This document shows, piece after piece, positions 45,088-54,320 of a stretch of DNA of 57,438 bases. A program made the translations under genes and the position numbers. Source of the stretch: Bacillota bacterium (GTDB taxonomy: Bacteria > Bacillota > Bacilli > Paenibacillales > Paenibacillaceae); contig JAEZCJ010000219.1 of NCBI GenBank assembly GCA_023433615.1, positions 1 through 57,438 of the forward strand, read 5' to 3'. The notes beneath the pieces are model-generated. The model ran no database searches. It saw only the letters and a list, made by a program, of their open reading frames with translations, and was not told the DNA's origin. The number at the start of each line of letters is the position of its first letter. The first letter of the stretch is position 1.

Positions 45088-45726
45088 TTACCCTCTCACG
45101 ACCGCGACTGCCAGTCCATCGTACGCCGGCAGGATCGTCGCGTCGAGCCGCGGATCCGATGCCAGCCGTTCGTTGAATACGCGCATCGCGACGACGGACG
45201 GCCCTTGCTTCGCCGGTTCCCCTACCCTGCCGCGCAGCAGCGTATTGTCCGCCGTGATGACTGCCCCCGGATTCGCGAGCGTCAGCGCCCATTCCAGATA
45301 GTCCGGATACCCTTCCTTATCGGCATCGATGAAGAAGAAGTCGAATCGCTTGCCCTCGCCGGCCAACTCCGCCAAGCTGTCCTTCGCGTCGCCGATCCGG
45401 TAGGTGACGCGCGTCCCGAGACCTGCCGCGGTCATATGGGAATACGCGACGTCCGCGTATTCCTGCCGCAGCTCCAGCGAGGTCAACCGCCCGCCGTCAC
45501 GCAATCCGCGGGCGATACAGATGCCGCTGTAGCCCCCGAGCGCCCCGATCTCGAGCGCTTCCTTCGCGCCGGACATACGGGCCAGCAGCGTCAGCAGCCT
45601 GCCGTATCCGACGGCGATCGAAATCTCCGGCATGCCGGCTGCGCGAATCCCTTCAGCAGCCCGGTCCAGATCCTCATCCCCGGCGAATAGCGATTCCACA
45701 TACTGCTCTAGCTGAACCTGCTCCAT
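45088..45726 (-). CDS. Class I SAM O-methyltransferase (caffeoyl-CoA type)
   Basis: 212 aa, cytoplasmic. ALEIGALGGYSGI (SAM motif I), LTSLELRQEYADVA, RIGDAKDSL, FFIDADKEGYPDYLEW and VITADNTLLRGRV match the metal-dependent O-methyltransferase family (TrmR/YrrM-like members methylate tRNA wobble bases). ATG after GAGGAGGG. Divergent from the RlmL-like gene. Confidence 0.9.
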   Translation of the reverse strand: MEQVQLEQYVESLFAGDEDLDRAAEGIRAAGMPEISIAVGYGRLLTLLARMSGAKEALEIGALGGYSGICIARGLRDGGRLTSLELRQEYADVAYSHMTAAGLGTRVTYRIGDAKDSLAELAGEGKRFDFFFIDADKEGYPDYLEWALTLANPGAVITADNTLLRGRVGEPAKQGPSVVAMRVFNERLASDPRLDATILPAYDGLAVAVVRG

Positions 45727-45860
45727 GCGTATCCCTCCTCATCGCATTCGATATTTGGCATGTAGTCCCTCTATACCCTATACTAGATTGTAGCTTGAGA
45801 CGGCGATTGATACAACAACAGTCCAACATGCCGTCTAGACAGGGAGCGGAAGAGATCAAC

Positions 45861-47006
45861 ATGAGAACATTCGAATTAATCGCGACATGCCCGATGGGGC
45901 TGGAAGCCGTCGTCGCGCGGGAATTGAAGGAATTGGGATATGAAGGCGTGCGCATCGAGAACGGCCGCGTCATCTTCCCCGGCACGATCGCCGACATCTG
46001 CCGGACGAACCTGTGGCTGCGTACCGCAGACCGCGTGCTCGTGAAGATGGGCGAATTCGAGGCTCGCACGTTCGACGAGCTGTTCGAGGGCACCAAGGCG
46101 CTGGATTGGCCGGAATGGATTCCGGGCGACGGCGAATTCCCGGTCGAAGGACGCTCGCAGAAGTCGCAGCTGTCCAGCGTGCCTGCCTGCCAGGGCATCG
46201 TGAAGAAGGCCATCGTCGAGAAAATGAAAGAGCGCTACCATACTGAGTGGTTCCCGGAAGACGGCGGGCGGTACGTGATCGAGATATCGCTGCAGAGTGA
46301 CATCGCGATGCTGACGCTCGATACGACCGGCCCCAGCCTGCATAAGCGCGGCTACCGCAAGCTCGTGACCGAGGCGCCGCTGAAGGAGACGATGGCTGCG
46401 GCCATCATCCAGCTCAGCCGCTGGCGTCCGCATCGCCCGCTGTACGATCCGTTCTGCGGTTCCGGCACGTTCGCCGTCGAAGCGGCGATGATCGGCTGGA
46501 ACATCGCGCCAGGCCTTCGCCGCAGCTTCAGCAGCGAGGCCTGGCCGATCATCGGGCAGGACGCTTGGGAGGCGGCACGCGAAGAGGCGTACGATGCCGT
46601 GAAGGACGATATTCCGCTCCAGATCGCGGGCTCCGACATCGACCCCAAGGCGATCGAAGTTGCCGAAGCATCCGCGAAGAGCGCCGGCCTCGGCAAAGAG
46701 ATCACGTTCCGGACGCTGCCGATCGCCAAGGCCAAGCCGGAAGGCGAATACGGCGTCATGGTGACGAACCCGCCGTACGGCGAGCGGCTCGGCGACGCTA
46801 AGGAAGCGGAGAAAGTGCTGCGCGAGCTCGGCTTCAGCGCTGCTCGGCTGCAGACTTGGTCGTTCTTCGCGCTCAGTCCTTCGAAGAATTTGGAGCACTA
46901 CTTCGGCCGTCCGGCCGACAAGAAGCGGAAGCTGTACAACGGCCGGATCGAATGCCAGCTCTATCAGTACCTCGGACCGCTGCCTCCGCTGCCGCCTAAG
47001 CAGTGA
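45861..47006 (+). CDS. THUMP-domain rRNA N2-guanine methyltransferase (RlmL/YpsC-like)
   Basis: 381 aa. N-terminal ferredoxin-like and THUMP domain (1-160, FELIATCPMGLEAVVARELKEL), then a Rossmann methyltransferase with PFCGSGTFAVEAA (SAM), SDIDPKAIEVAE and the catalytic NPPYGERLG. It has the length and order of the single-domain Gram-positive RlmL N-terminal homologue (YpsC). The ATG at 45861 has a modest upstream site. Monocistronic. Confidence 0.93.
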   Translation: MRTFELIATCPMGLEAVVARELKELGYEGVRIENGRVIFPGTIADICRTNLWLRTADRVLVKMGEFEARTFDELFEGTKALDWPEWIPGDGEFPVEGRSQKSQLSSVPACQGIVKKAIVEKMKERYHTEWFPEDGGRYVIEISLQSDIAMLTLDTTGPSLHKRGYRKLVTEAPLKETMAAAIIQLSRWRPHRPLYDPFCGSGTFAVEAAMIGWNIAPGLRRSFSSEAWPIIGQDAWEAAREEAYDAVKDDIPLQIAGSDIDPKAIEVAEASAKSAGLGKEITFRTLPIAKAKPEGEYGVMVTNPPYGERLGDAKEAEKVLRELGFSAARLQTWSFFALSPSKNLEHYFGRPADKKRKLYNGRIECQLYQYLGPLPPLPPKQ

Positions 47007-47100
47007 AGTTAAGCGCCTCCTCCATTTGATAATCCGTGTCCCTCTCTTTATAATGGGTTAAGAATTTATTGACCGATTGTAAAGAGAAGGGACTCACCCC

Positions 47101-49110
47101 ATGCTGTCATTCCTCCGATCCGTCCCGGGCCGCGCGCTGCGTATCATGTACCAGGCACTCCAACGTACGCGAGGCGCTGAGGTGGTTATTTTCTACGCAC
47201 TGATGATCGTCAAGCTCTGCCTATTCAACTACATGATTGCCGTACGCAATATGCAGCTGACTCCGGATGATGTCGTCATCGCCGCGGGCACGCTTGCCGT
47301 GTGCTCGTTCTGGACGTTGTTCCTGCCCTTCCGCGGCCGGTTGATCTCGCTGATCGTCTTGAACATTCTGCTCACGGCCATTCTCTACAGCGACCTCGTC
47401 TACTACCGGTACTTCCAAGACATTCTGTCCATTCCCGTCCTGCTGCAAGCCGGCCAAGTCGGCGCCCTCGGAGACAGCATCGCAACGCTGCTCATGCCGA
47501 GAGATACGGTCTATTTTGCCGATTGGCTGATCCTGCTGCCTCTAGGCTTGTATGCTCTCTTCGCTGCAAGCCGTCGGTCGCGGCACGCGGCGGCAGACGT
47601 GCCGCGCACGCGAAGAATGCGCCTCGCGTTATTGCGCTGCTCGCTGGGCCTGTTGATTCTGTCTGCAGGGCTGACGTTGATCTTCGTGCCCGTGAACGCA
47701 GCCAAGAGCACGTGGGCCAAGGGCTTGTTCACCGGCAATTGGTGGAATGTGTCGCTGTACAACGTGACGGGGCTGTACGGGTATCACGGCTACGATCTGT
47801 ACCGCTTCGCGAAGCAGCAGATGGGCGAGAAGTCCATTGCCCCCGAGGATGCTAAGCTCACCCGCGAATGGTTCGCCGAACGCGGCGCGATGCGAGACAT
47901 GATCGCGGAGCAGGATTCGCTGTTCGGCGCTTACCGCGGCAGCAACGTCGTCATGATCCAGGTCGAAGCGCTGCAGAACTTCGTTATCGGACGTTCGATC
48001 GCCGGGCAGGAGATTACGCCGAATTTGAACGCGCTGCTTAAGGATAGCGTGTATTACAGCCGCTTCTACCATCAGACATCGCAAGGCCGTACCTCGGATG
48101 CGGACTTTGCTGCCCACTGCTCGCAGCAGCCGATGCAGAGCGGCTCGGTCTTCATACGCTATGCTGCGCACGATTTCGATTGTCTGCCCGGCACGCTGAA
48201 GGCAGACGGATACGCCACGGCTGCGTTCCATGCCTACGACGGCGGCTTTTGGAATCGCAATATGATGTATGACCGGATGCAGTATGATCAATTTTACAGC
48301 AAGAAGCATTTCCAGATGGACGAGACGCTCGGCTGGTCGCTCGGCGATGCTTCGTTCTTCCGGCAATCCGAAGCCTATATGAAGGAGCATCGGCAGCCTT
48401 TCTATTCGTTCCTGATCACGCTGTCGAGCCATCACCCTTACAAAATTCCCGGCGCGAAGCAGAAGCTCGATGTCAGCGGCGTCGATTACTGGATTATGCG
48501 CGACTACCTGCAATCCATCCGATACGTGGACGAGGCGGTCGGAAGCTTCATCGCGCAATTGAAGGCGGACGGTTTGTGGGAGAATACGATCTTCCTCTTG
48601 TACGGCGATCACGATAACTCGATACGGGAGTGGGAGTCGTTCGAGCAGATCGTCGGCAAGCCGCTGAATGCGGTGGAACGCCAGCAGATCCTGAAGCAAG
48701 TGCCGCTGATCGTCCATTTGCCTGACAACGCCATGGGCGGCACGGTTCGCGAGGAGGTCGGCGGTCAACTGGATCTTGCGCCGTCGATTCTGCACTTGCT
48801 CGGCGTGAAGACCGGCCGGATGACCATGATCGGGATGCCGATCGTGACGAGCGAGCCCGCGATGGCGGCGGATCACCAGGTCGTCATACGCAACGGCACG
48901 TGGACGGATGGCAAGGTATATTACTTGCCGACTGCCGCACAGGACGGCGGCAGCGGATGCTTCGACGCCGTCAACGGCGAGCCCGTCGATGCAACCGCCT
49001 GCGAAGCCGGCACCGAGGCGGCGAAGCGCGAGATAACGATGTCGTCGAATGCGGTGGAATATAATCTGATCGGCTCGTTCCGAATGCCGGTGGAGCAAAC
49101 GCTGGAATAA
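47101..49110 (+). CDS. LTA synthase family sulfatase-fold membrane enzyme
   Basis: 669 aa. Five N-terminal TM segments (to about residue 205) precede an extracellular sulfatase-fold domain: VVMIQVEALQNF (metal-binding Glu), HQTSQGRTSDADFAAHCS with the nucleophile Thr, HAYDGGFWNR, LSSHHPY and LLYGDHDNSI. These are the LtaS residues for moving glycerol-phosphate from phosphatidylglycerol onto teichoic acid. A Cys pair (about 620-635) sits near the C-terminus. AAGGGA precedes the ATG. It could be a synthase or a primase; sequence alone cannot say. Confidence 0.9.
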   Translation: MLSFLRSVPGRALRIMYQALQRTRGAEVVIFYALMIVKLCLFNYMIAVRNMQLTPDDVVIAAGTLAVCSFWTLFLPFRGRLISLIVLNILLTAILYSDLVYYRYFQDILSIPVLLQAGQVGALGDSIATLLMPRDTVYFADWLILLPLGLYALFAASRRSRHAAADVPRTRRMRLALLRCSLGLLILSAGLTLIFVPVNAAKSTWAKGLFTGNWWNVSLYNVTGLYGYHGYDLYRFAKQQMGEKSIAPEDAKLTREWFAERGAMRDMIAEQDSLFGAYRGSNVVMIQVEALQNFVIGRSIAGQEITPNLNALLKDSVYYSRFYHQTSQGRTSDADFAAHCSQQPMQSGSVFIRYAAHDFDCLPGTLKADGYATAAFHAYDGGFWNRNMMYDRMQYDQFYSKKHFQMDETLGWSLGDASFFRQSEAYMKEHRQPFYSFLITLSSHHPYKIPGAKQKLDVSGVDYWIMRDYLQSIRYVDEAVGSFIAQLKADGLWENTIFLLYGDHDNSIREWESFEQIVGKPLNAVERQQILKQVPLIVHLPDNAMGGTVREEVGGQLDLAPSILHLLGVKTGRMTMIGMPIVTSEPAMAADHQVVIRNGTWTDGKVYYLPTAAQDGGSGCFDAVNGEPVDATACEAGTEAAKREITMSSNAVEYNLIGSFRMPVEQTLE

Positions 49111-49543
49111 CGGGGTGCGACTGCGAGGGGCTGTGCGGAACTGCTGCGGGAGCGGATGGTGCAGCCACGGCCGCAGTACTGCTGCAGGCGCCGGTGGTGC
49201 AACCACGGCTACAGCACTGCTGCAGGTGCAGGTGTTGCAGCAAGTAGTCCAAATGATGTCCATATGGCCACAGTTGCGCTTGTCCCACTGCCGAATTCAT
49301 TGGTTTGAACGTGTATTCGTACAAACCCGAATCGCTAGCGGCAAAAAATAAGCATGTTGCACGATTTATCGTACAACTATCCCGGCAAATCGCAAATTCG
49401 AGCCAAAGCGTACGATAAATCGTACAAAGGGACTCTACTAAGGGGCATCCCCGCACATTTTGTACGATTTATCGTACAAACCTTTTCTCCCCCCGTTCAT
49501 TGCGTACTATTAACGGACGGACGCAATAGCGTCTGCAACGCGC
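49111..49543. repeat. Gene-free region with 38-bp repeat and three phased palindromes
   Basis: No gene found. At 49157 and 49195 a ~38-base unit beginning TGGTGCAGCCACGG / TGGTGCAACCACGG is repeated in tandem. At 49357, 49408 and 49460 lie three copies of the palindrome TTGTACGATTTATCGTACAA (first two copies vary at the left end and centre), spaced 51 and 52 bases. Both flanking genes end here (convergent), so an operator role is unlikely. Confidence 0.8.
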
Positions 49544-49576
49544 ACGAGGCTGCCGATCCATGATCGGCAGCCTCGT
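49544..49576. terminator. 15-bp perfect hairpin between convergent genes
   Basis: ACGAGGCTGCCGATC, loop CAT, GATCGGCAGCCTCGT. No T-run, but its strength and position just after asd suggest transcription stop or mRNA end protection for asd (minus strand). Confidence 0.6.
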
Positions 49577-49589
49577 CGCATCTTCCTTC

Positions 49590-50678
49590 TTACACTTTCG
49601 CCTCGATATACCCTTCCGCCTTCAGCAGCTCGGCGATCAATACTGCGCCGCCAGCCGCCCCGCGGAGCGTGTTATGCGAGAGTCCGACGAACTTGTAGTC
49701 GTAGAGGGAATCTTCGCGCAAGCGACCAGCCGATACGCCCATGCCGCGTTCGATGTCGCGGTCAAGCCCGGTCTGCGGCCGATTCTCTTCCTCGAAGTAC
49801 GTGATGAATTGCTTCGGCGCGCTTGGCAAGCCAAGCTCCTGCGGCCTGCCGCTGAACGATGCCCAGCGGTCAAGAATCTCCTCGCGGGAAGGCTTCTTAT
49901 CGAATGAGACGAATACGGCCGCCATGTGGCCGTCCGTGACCGGAACGCGGATGCACTGCGTCGTAATGTGCGGCGCGCTTGCCTTGACGATGCCGTCTTC
50001 CGCCACGTTCCCCCAGATCCGCAGCGGTTCCTGCTCGCTCTTCTCTTCTTCGCCGCCGATGTACGGAATGACATTATCCAGCATTTCCGGCCAATCGGTG
50101 AAGTTCTTGCCTGCGCCGGAGATGGCCTGATAAGTCGTGGCGACGACCTGCTTCGGACCGAACTCCTGCAGCGCGTGCAGCATCGGGACATAGCTCTGAA
50201 TGGAGCAGTTCGGCTTCACCGCGATGAACCCCGTCGAGGTGCCGAGGCGACGGCGCTGCGCCGCGATTACTTCGAGATGGCTCGGGTTGATCTCCGGAAT
50301 GACCATCGGGACGTCCGAAGTCCAGCGATGCGCCGAGTTGTTGGACACGACCGGCGTGCCCGTACGCGCATAAGCTTCCTCCAGCGCCTGAATCTCGTTC
50401 TTCTTCATGTCCACCGCGCAGAAGATGAAGTCCACCTGACCGGCAACCACTTCCACGTCCGCCGCATTCTGCACGACGATCCCTTTCACGGCATCCGGAA
50501 TCGGCGTGTCCAGCTTCCATCTGCCATTCACGGATTGCTCGTACGTCTTGCCTGCCGAGCTGCTGCTCGCCGCAATCGTCGTGACCTCGAACCATGGATG
50601 CTGATCGAGTAATTGAATGAAACGCTGGCCTACCATTCCCGTACCGCCTACAATACCGACCTTCAATTTATCTGACAT
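49590..50678 (-). CDS. asd: Aspartate-semialdehyde dehydrogenase
   Basis: 362 aa. GIVGGTGMVGQRF (NADP-binding, residues 8-20), the active-site Cys158 in KPNCSIQ, YQAISGAGKNF and HNTLRGAAGGAVLIAELL. Length and motifs fit the archaeal/fungal-type Asd subgroup. Makes aspartate semialdehyde for Lys, Thr, Met and diaminopimelate. The ATG at 50678 lies 12 bases after AAGGGA; a TTG at 50690 is too close. Controlled by the T-box leader immediately upstream. Confidence 0.93.
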   Translation of the reverse strand: MSDKLKVGIVGGTGMVGQRFIQLLDQHPWFEVTTIAASSSSAGKTYEQSVNGRWKLDTPIPDAVKGIVVQNAADVEVVAGQVDFIFCAVDMKKNEIQALEEAYARTGTPVVSNNSAHRWTSDVPMVIPEINPSHLEVIAAQRRRLGTSTGFIAVKPNCSIQSYVPMLHALQEFGPKQVVATTYQAISGAGKNFTDWPEMLDNVIPYIGGEEEKSEQEPLRIWGNVAEDGIVKASAPHITTQCIRVPVTDGHMAAVFVSFDKKPSREEILDRWASFSGRPQELGLPSAPKQFITYFEEENRPQTGLDRDIERGMGVSAGRLREDSLYDYKFVGLSHNTLRGAAGGAVLIAELLKAEGYIEAKV

Positions 50679-50785
50679 CTGTATCTTCAATCCCTTCCCA
50701 TTGGCTTGATCGCCAAAACGTGTAGTCGTTCCTCATTATGATGTATTCCAACCGCGTCAATCGGTGTAACCATCAGGTATAAACA

Positions 50786-51077
50786 AAAAAATCCCACCCC
50801 CAAGACCTCATCAGTCTTAGGGACGAGATCGCAGCTCGTGGTACCACCCTAGATTCGCTGCTGCGTCGCCGCATCAGCCTCTTCGAGTACGGCATTGCGC
50901 GGCAATGCTTATACTCTAGCCCTGTAACAGGAGCACCTGGCGCGCCATCCCCTGCTCTCAGGTTTCGGCTTGCTGCTCGGAGTCTTTGTTCGATAGCGAT
51001 TGCTGTGCCCCTTCCCAGCTTCCGGGGCTCTCTGCGACAGCATTCCTCTATTTACTTTTCTCTTCATCGCATTTGCT
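50786..51077 (-). ncRNA. T-box riboswitch leader of asd
   Basis: The minus strand carries the T-box proper, AGGGTGGTACCACG (50845-50858), followed by a terminator (CCCTAAGAC, loop, GTCTTGGGG) and a run of seven T. Upstream are GATGAAGAGAAAAGTAA (AGTA bulge of stem I), AGAGAGCCCCGG and GGGGC, and TGCTGT pairing with ACAGCA. A -10 TATAAT lies at 51084-51089. The specifier codon is probably in GAACAAAGACTCC after stem I; AAC, AAG and GAC are all possible, so the sensed tRNA is not decided. Confidence 0.9.
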
Positions 51078-51112
51078 ATTGCAATTATAATATCAAATAA
51101 CACCGCGCAGTT

Positions 51113-51352
51113 CTAGACCAAATTTCTAGAAGGCTTGAGATACTTGCTCGCCTTCTCGATCGCTTCGTCCTCCGTCGATGCCGTCACGTACCGGCCGTTC
51201 ACGAAGACGAACGCGAATCGGGCGCACGGACCGCAATAAGACTTGCATGCGACCTTGATCTCGGCGTCCGGGGCCAGCTTATTCAGCTTCGAGACAGCCG
51301 TCTTGACGCGCATATGCTTGCATTTATCGCAGATTCGAATATCGTTCGCCAT
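51113..51352 (-). CDS. DUF1450 (YuzB-like) small Cys protein
   Basis: 79 aa, cytoplasmic. ICDKCKHM near the N-terminus and CKSYCGPCARFAFVFVNG in the middle give the Cys pattern of YuzB/DUF1450. Function unknown; the family often travels with HesB/IscA-like genes, as here: its ATG overlaps the HesB-like stop by one base (TAATG). Confidence 0.9.
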   Translation of the reverse strand: MANDIRICDKCKHMRVKTAVSKLNKLAPDAEIKVACKSYCGPCARFAFVFVNGRYVTASTEDEAIEKASKYLKPSRNLV

Positions 51353-51654
51353 TAATGGTCGCCGTGATTGCCTTTGGACGGATTCGTGATCGCGAACCCT
51401 TCCTGCGGTACATAGAAATAGTCGATGCGGATGCCGTCGAGGAATTCGTCGCCGCGCGTCAGCAGCACGTCAATCCCTTTGTCCGTCGAGACGATCTCGT
51501 CCGTCTCCTTAGGCTCGTCCACCGTCATGCCGTAGTGGGCATGATCGCCGTGTGCATGCGTCACGTAGACGCGCAGCTTCTTGCCTTCGTTCTCCGGCTT
51601 GTTCAGCTCTTCCAGCAGCATCTTGGCGGCATTGCGCGAAATTTTGCATTTCAT
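51352..51654 (-). CDS. HesB/IscA-like protein lacking the Fe-S cysteines (YneR type)
   Basis: 100 aa, HesB-fold protein. It begins ISRNAAKMLLEEL and ends GFAITNPSKGNHGDH. The Cys residues that ligate Fe-S clusters in IscA/SufA are absent (one Cys at position 3 only); a His-rich loop (THAHGDHAHYG) is present instead. So it belongs to the YneR-like branch, role unproven. ATG after AAAGGAG. Co-transcribed with the DUF1450 gene. Confidence 0.87.
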   Translation of the reverse strand: MKCKISRNAAKMLLEELNKPENEGKKLRVYVTHAHGDHAHYGMTVDEPKETDEIVSTDKGIDVLLTRGDEFLDGIRIDYFYVPQEGFAITNPSKGNHGDH

Positions 51655-51769
51655 CCTGCTTGCAGCTCCTTTATTGTCGCCCTGTCCGGTGCGTTCTCTT
51701 GATCTTACTTATTCTAATGAATTGCGAGGCGAGTTTCAATACCGCCGGAGCAATCGAAGCACAACAACG

Positions 51770-52006
51770 CTACACATGCGGATATTTGCGTTCCATTCTG
51801 CGCGTGTACCACTCGGCGGCGATCATCGTCACGGCGATGTCATCCACGGGGAGCATCGGCAGCACGTCCGGCAGTATCCAATATAGCGCAACCGGCAAGC
51901 CGAAAAGCAGCTTATCCGACAGCTTCACCTCAGGCGCGCGGAGCAGACGGAAGATTCGGGCGAACACATGCCGCCAATGGCGCAAAGACAGCAGCTTGCG
52001 GAACAT
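51770..52006 (-). CDS. DUF1232 small membrane protein
   Basis: 78 aa. The signature LSDKLLFGLPVALYWILPDVLPMLPVDDIA is of DUF1232 (YkvA-like) type, with one membrane-embedded hairpin. The ATG at 52006 lies 8 bases after AAGGAGGG. The frame is open upstream but that part reads as Arg/Ser-rich noise. Function unknown; monocistronic behind the LysM peptidase gene. Confidence 0.85.
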   Translation of the reverse strand: MFRKLLSLRHWRHVFARIFRLLRAPEVKLSDKLLFGLPVALYWILPDVLPMLPVDDIAVTMIAAEWYTRRMERKYPHV

Positions 52007-52067
52007 GCTGCATCCCTCCTTCAGCGCCATTATAGCATATCGGCATGCCGGTTGCGCCAACCTATGC

Positions 52068-53270
52068 CTACACGGACTGCATCGCTTCCAGCAGCAGCGG
52101 CGCAACCTCGTCATACAGATCGGCGAACTGCTCGAGCGGCAGCGGGTTGACGCCGATTCCGGCTTCGATCGTGAAGCCCGGCTTGCGGTATTCCTGGATG
52201 AACCAGTCCTTGAAGCCGGCATCGCTGCCGCTCAGCTTCACCGGACGGTAACCGCTTGCCATGCCGAGCCGCGCTGCCAAGGGCTCAGCCTCCGCAGGCT
52301 CGAAGTCCCGATAGTTCCAATAGATCTCCTGTCCCTGCGTATGCAGCGCGATCGCAAGATCGAAGTCCATCTGCCTCGCATGCGCGGCCATCGCGGCTGC
52401 TTCCGGCTCGGATAGCGGCGCGGTTCCGGGATAATCGCGCGACGAGGGACCCTCCGTGCCGCGCCGCGCGCACTCTTCCTCCCAATGCGCAGGGAACTGA
52501 TCGTTGAGGTCCACGCCGCGAATATTCGCCTTCCAGCGGAAGAAACGAAGCGAATGACGGTTCCACTGCATCATCTCCGCATAGTACGGATGACCGGGCC
52601 AGATGCCCTCTTGCGCGATTTCGACGCCATCGGGATTGACCATCGGCACGATCCACAGCTGGACGCGGCCGGCAAGCGCCCGTGCGTCCACGCCTCGCAG
52701 CGGCTCGCCTCGCGCGATGGCGCGCGCATAATCCTCGGCGAACGTCATTGCGAGCAGCGACGTGATCCACTCGTTCGCGTGGAACGATGCATTGACATGC
52801 ATGCGTTTGTGCCCATCGCCGATACGAATGCAAGGCAGCGGACGACCCAGCACGCTTCTGCCGATCATCCCGACCTGCAGATGAGGATAGGCCGAAGCCA
52901 GCTGATTCAGATCCGCATAGAGCTCCCGCGGACCGTATTCTTCATTCGGATCGACGAACCGGCTTGCCGAAGCGCGAGGCAGCGCCAGAAGCCGGCCCGG
53001 AATCGGCCGCATCGGATTCAGATGCGGGTTGCATAGCAGCAGCTGCGCGGCAGACACGCCGAAGATGCGCGACAGCCCGTCCACGGTGTCGCCATGCTGC
53101 AGGACATAGTGCTGCGGGGCAGCTGATGGTATCGACAGCACGAGACCGCGTGCCAGATGCTGCGCGCGGCTAAGCTGCGGGTTCGCGGCATAGAGGCTGT
53201 CTGCATGAATGCCGCAGCGGTTCGCGATCCTGCGTACGGTATCGCCGGGTTGCACGGTATAGCGAAGCAT
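52068..53270 (-). CDS. LysM-M14 gamma-D-glutamyl-diaminoacid endopeptidase
   Basis: 400 aa. Two LysM domains (residues 1-48 and 53-97) bind peptidoglycan. The M14 zinc carboxypeptidase domain (about 110-400) carries HANEW (zinc His and Glu), ALHTQG (third zinc His) and TIEAG (catalytic Glu). This is the arrangement of endopeptidase I of Lysinibacillus sphaericus, which cuts between D-Glu and diaminopimelate. No signal peptide, also as in that enzyme, so it may act after mother-cell lysis or on imported muropeptides. GAGGAGG precedes the ATG. Confidence 0.92.
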   Translation of the reverse strand: MLRYTVQPGDTVRRIANRCGIHADSLYAANPQLSRAQHLARGLVLSIPSAAPQHYVLQHGDTVDGLSRIFGVSAAQLLLCNPHLNPMRPIPGRLLALPRASASRFVDPNEEYGPRELYADLNQLASAYPHLQVGMIGRSVLGRPLPCIRIGDGHKRMHVNASFHANEWITSLLAMTFAEDYARAIARGEPLRGVDARALAGRVQLWIVPMVNPDGVEIAQEGIWPGHPYYAEMMQWNRHSLRFFRWKANIRGVDLNDQFPAHWEEECARRGTEGPSSRDYPGTAPLSEPEAAAMAAHARQMDFDLAIALHTQGQEIYWNYRDFEPAEAEPLAARLGMASGYRPVKLSGSDAGFKDWFIQEYRKPGFTIEAGIGVNPLPLEQFADLYDEVAPLLLEAMQSV

Positions 53271-53395
53271 GTGGCGTCATCCTCCTCCTCGCTTACTTGC
53301 TCCATCTCGTTATGCCCCATATGTATGCATGCATGGGGATCGTTATGAAGAGGGCAGCAAGCACTGCCAAGCACATAGCCTCTATAGCGCAAAGT

Positions 53396-53446
53396 GCCGC
53401 TATCCCCTTCGGTCAGGCTTCCAGGCCTGCGCGAGGGGATAACGGC
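53396..53446. terminator. Long GC-rich hairpin after glutamate racemase gene
   Basis: GCCGCTATCCCCT and AGGGGATAACGGC enclose CAGGC-TTCC-AGGCCTG. There is no T-run; between the racemase gene and the LysM peptidase gene. Resembles the palindromes at 44.3-45.0 kb in style. Confidence 0.5.
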
Positions 53447-53510
53447 TGATCGACTGAGACGGTGAAGGATGCGATTAGGCGGTCATATTTTCACGTTAGT
53501 GGTGCTGGGG

Positions 53511-54320
53511 TCAACCGATGTGCGGCACCTGCCATACGATGGGCGTCAGCTCGATCTGCTCGTTGAGCCATCGCTCGGCGATCGACTTGAACAGCTTCGG
53601 ATCGCCGCTGCAGTAGAACTGGTGCACGGGAATGATCGTGCCCAGCGCCAGCTTGCTCTTCACCTGCAGGATCGTGCTGATATCGCGGGCCGTCTCTTCT
53701 GCCGAGCTGATGAGCGTCACTTGCCTCCCTATCGATTCCGAGATCGTCTCTGCCAGGAACGGATAGTGCGTGCAGCCCAGAATCAAGGTGTCGATCGGCG
53801 TTCCGAACAGCGGCTGAAGCGATTCGTCCACCGTATGCCGCGTCTCTTCCGAGCGGAAGTTCCCTTGTTCGACGAGCGGTACCAGCTTCGGACAGGACTG
53901 GCTGATTACTTCGATATGCGGCGACAGCTGTTTCAACGCGTACTCATAGGCTCGACTGCGGATCGTTCCGTCCGTGCCGATTACGCCGATGTAACCGCTC
54001 TTCGTTCGTCTGATTGCTGCCCGAGCGCCTGGATGAATCACGCCGACCACCGGAACGTTGACGCGCGATCGTATATCCTCCAGCGCGAACGCCGTTGCCG
54101 TGTTGCATGCGATGACGATCATTTTCGGCTGGAACTGAATCAGGTAATCCACGATCTCTCTCGTGTATTGAATGACTTCTTCCGCAGGTCGAGGTCCGTA
54201 CGGTGCTCTGGCGGTGTCGCCGAAATATATCATTTTCTCCCGCGGAAGCTGACGCATCACTTCCCTGGCCACGGTGAGGCCGCCCACTCCGGAATCCAAT
54301 ATCGCGATCGGCTGTTGCAC
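53511..54320 (-). CDS. racE: Glutamate racemase
   Basis: 269 aa, cytoplasmic. AILDSGVGGLTVAREV (first catalytic region), YFGDTARAPYG, VIACNTATA with catalytic Cys and LILGCTHYP with the second Cys. Supplies D-glutamate for peptidoglycan. The start is a GTG at 54320 (an upstream open frame lacks a site and looks non-coding); AGGAAAG lies ~12 bases before it. Follows the GH4 gene by 246 bases in which no gene was seen. Confidence 0.93.
   Translation of the reverse strand: MQQPIAILDSGVGGLTVAREVMRQLPREKMIYFGDTARAPYGPRPAEEVIQYTREIVDYLIQFQPKMIVIACNTATAFALEDIRSRVNVPVVGVIHPGARAAIRRTKSGYIGVIGTDGTIRSRAYEYALKQLSPHIEVISQSCPKLVPLVEQGNFRSEETRHTVDESLQPLFGTPIDTLILGCTHYPFLAETISESIGRQVTLISSAEETARDISTILQVKSKLALGTIIPVHQFYCSGDPKLFKSIAERWLNEQIELTPIVWQVPHIG

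Noticed and set aside
47629..49263. 544-codon minus-strand frame opposite the LtaS-like gene
   Set aside because: Same type of shadow; the plus strand has an intact sulfatase-fold enzyme.
49357..49479. Three palindromes read as operators of a local promoter
   Set aside because: The flanking genes converge, so neither promoter is here; the site is listed as a phased repeat instead.
51352..51654. Classical IscA/SufA Fe-S carrier
   Set aside because: The three ligand cysteines are absent, so it was called HesB-like (YneR type) only.
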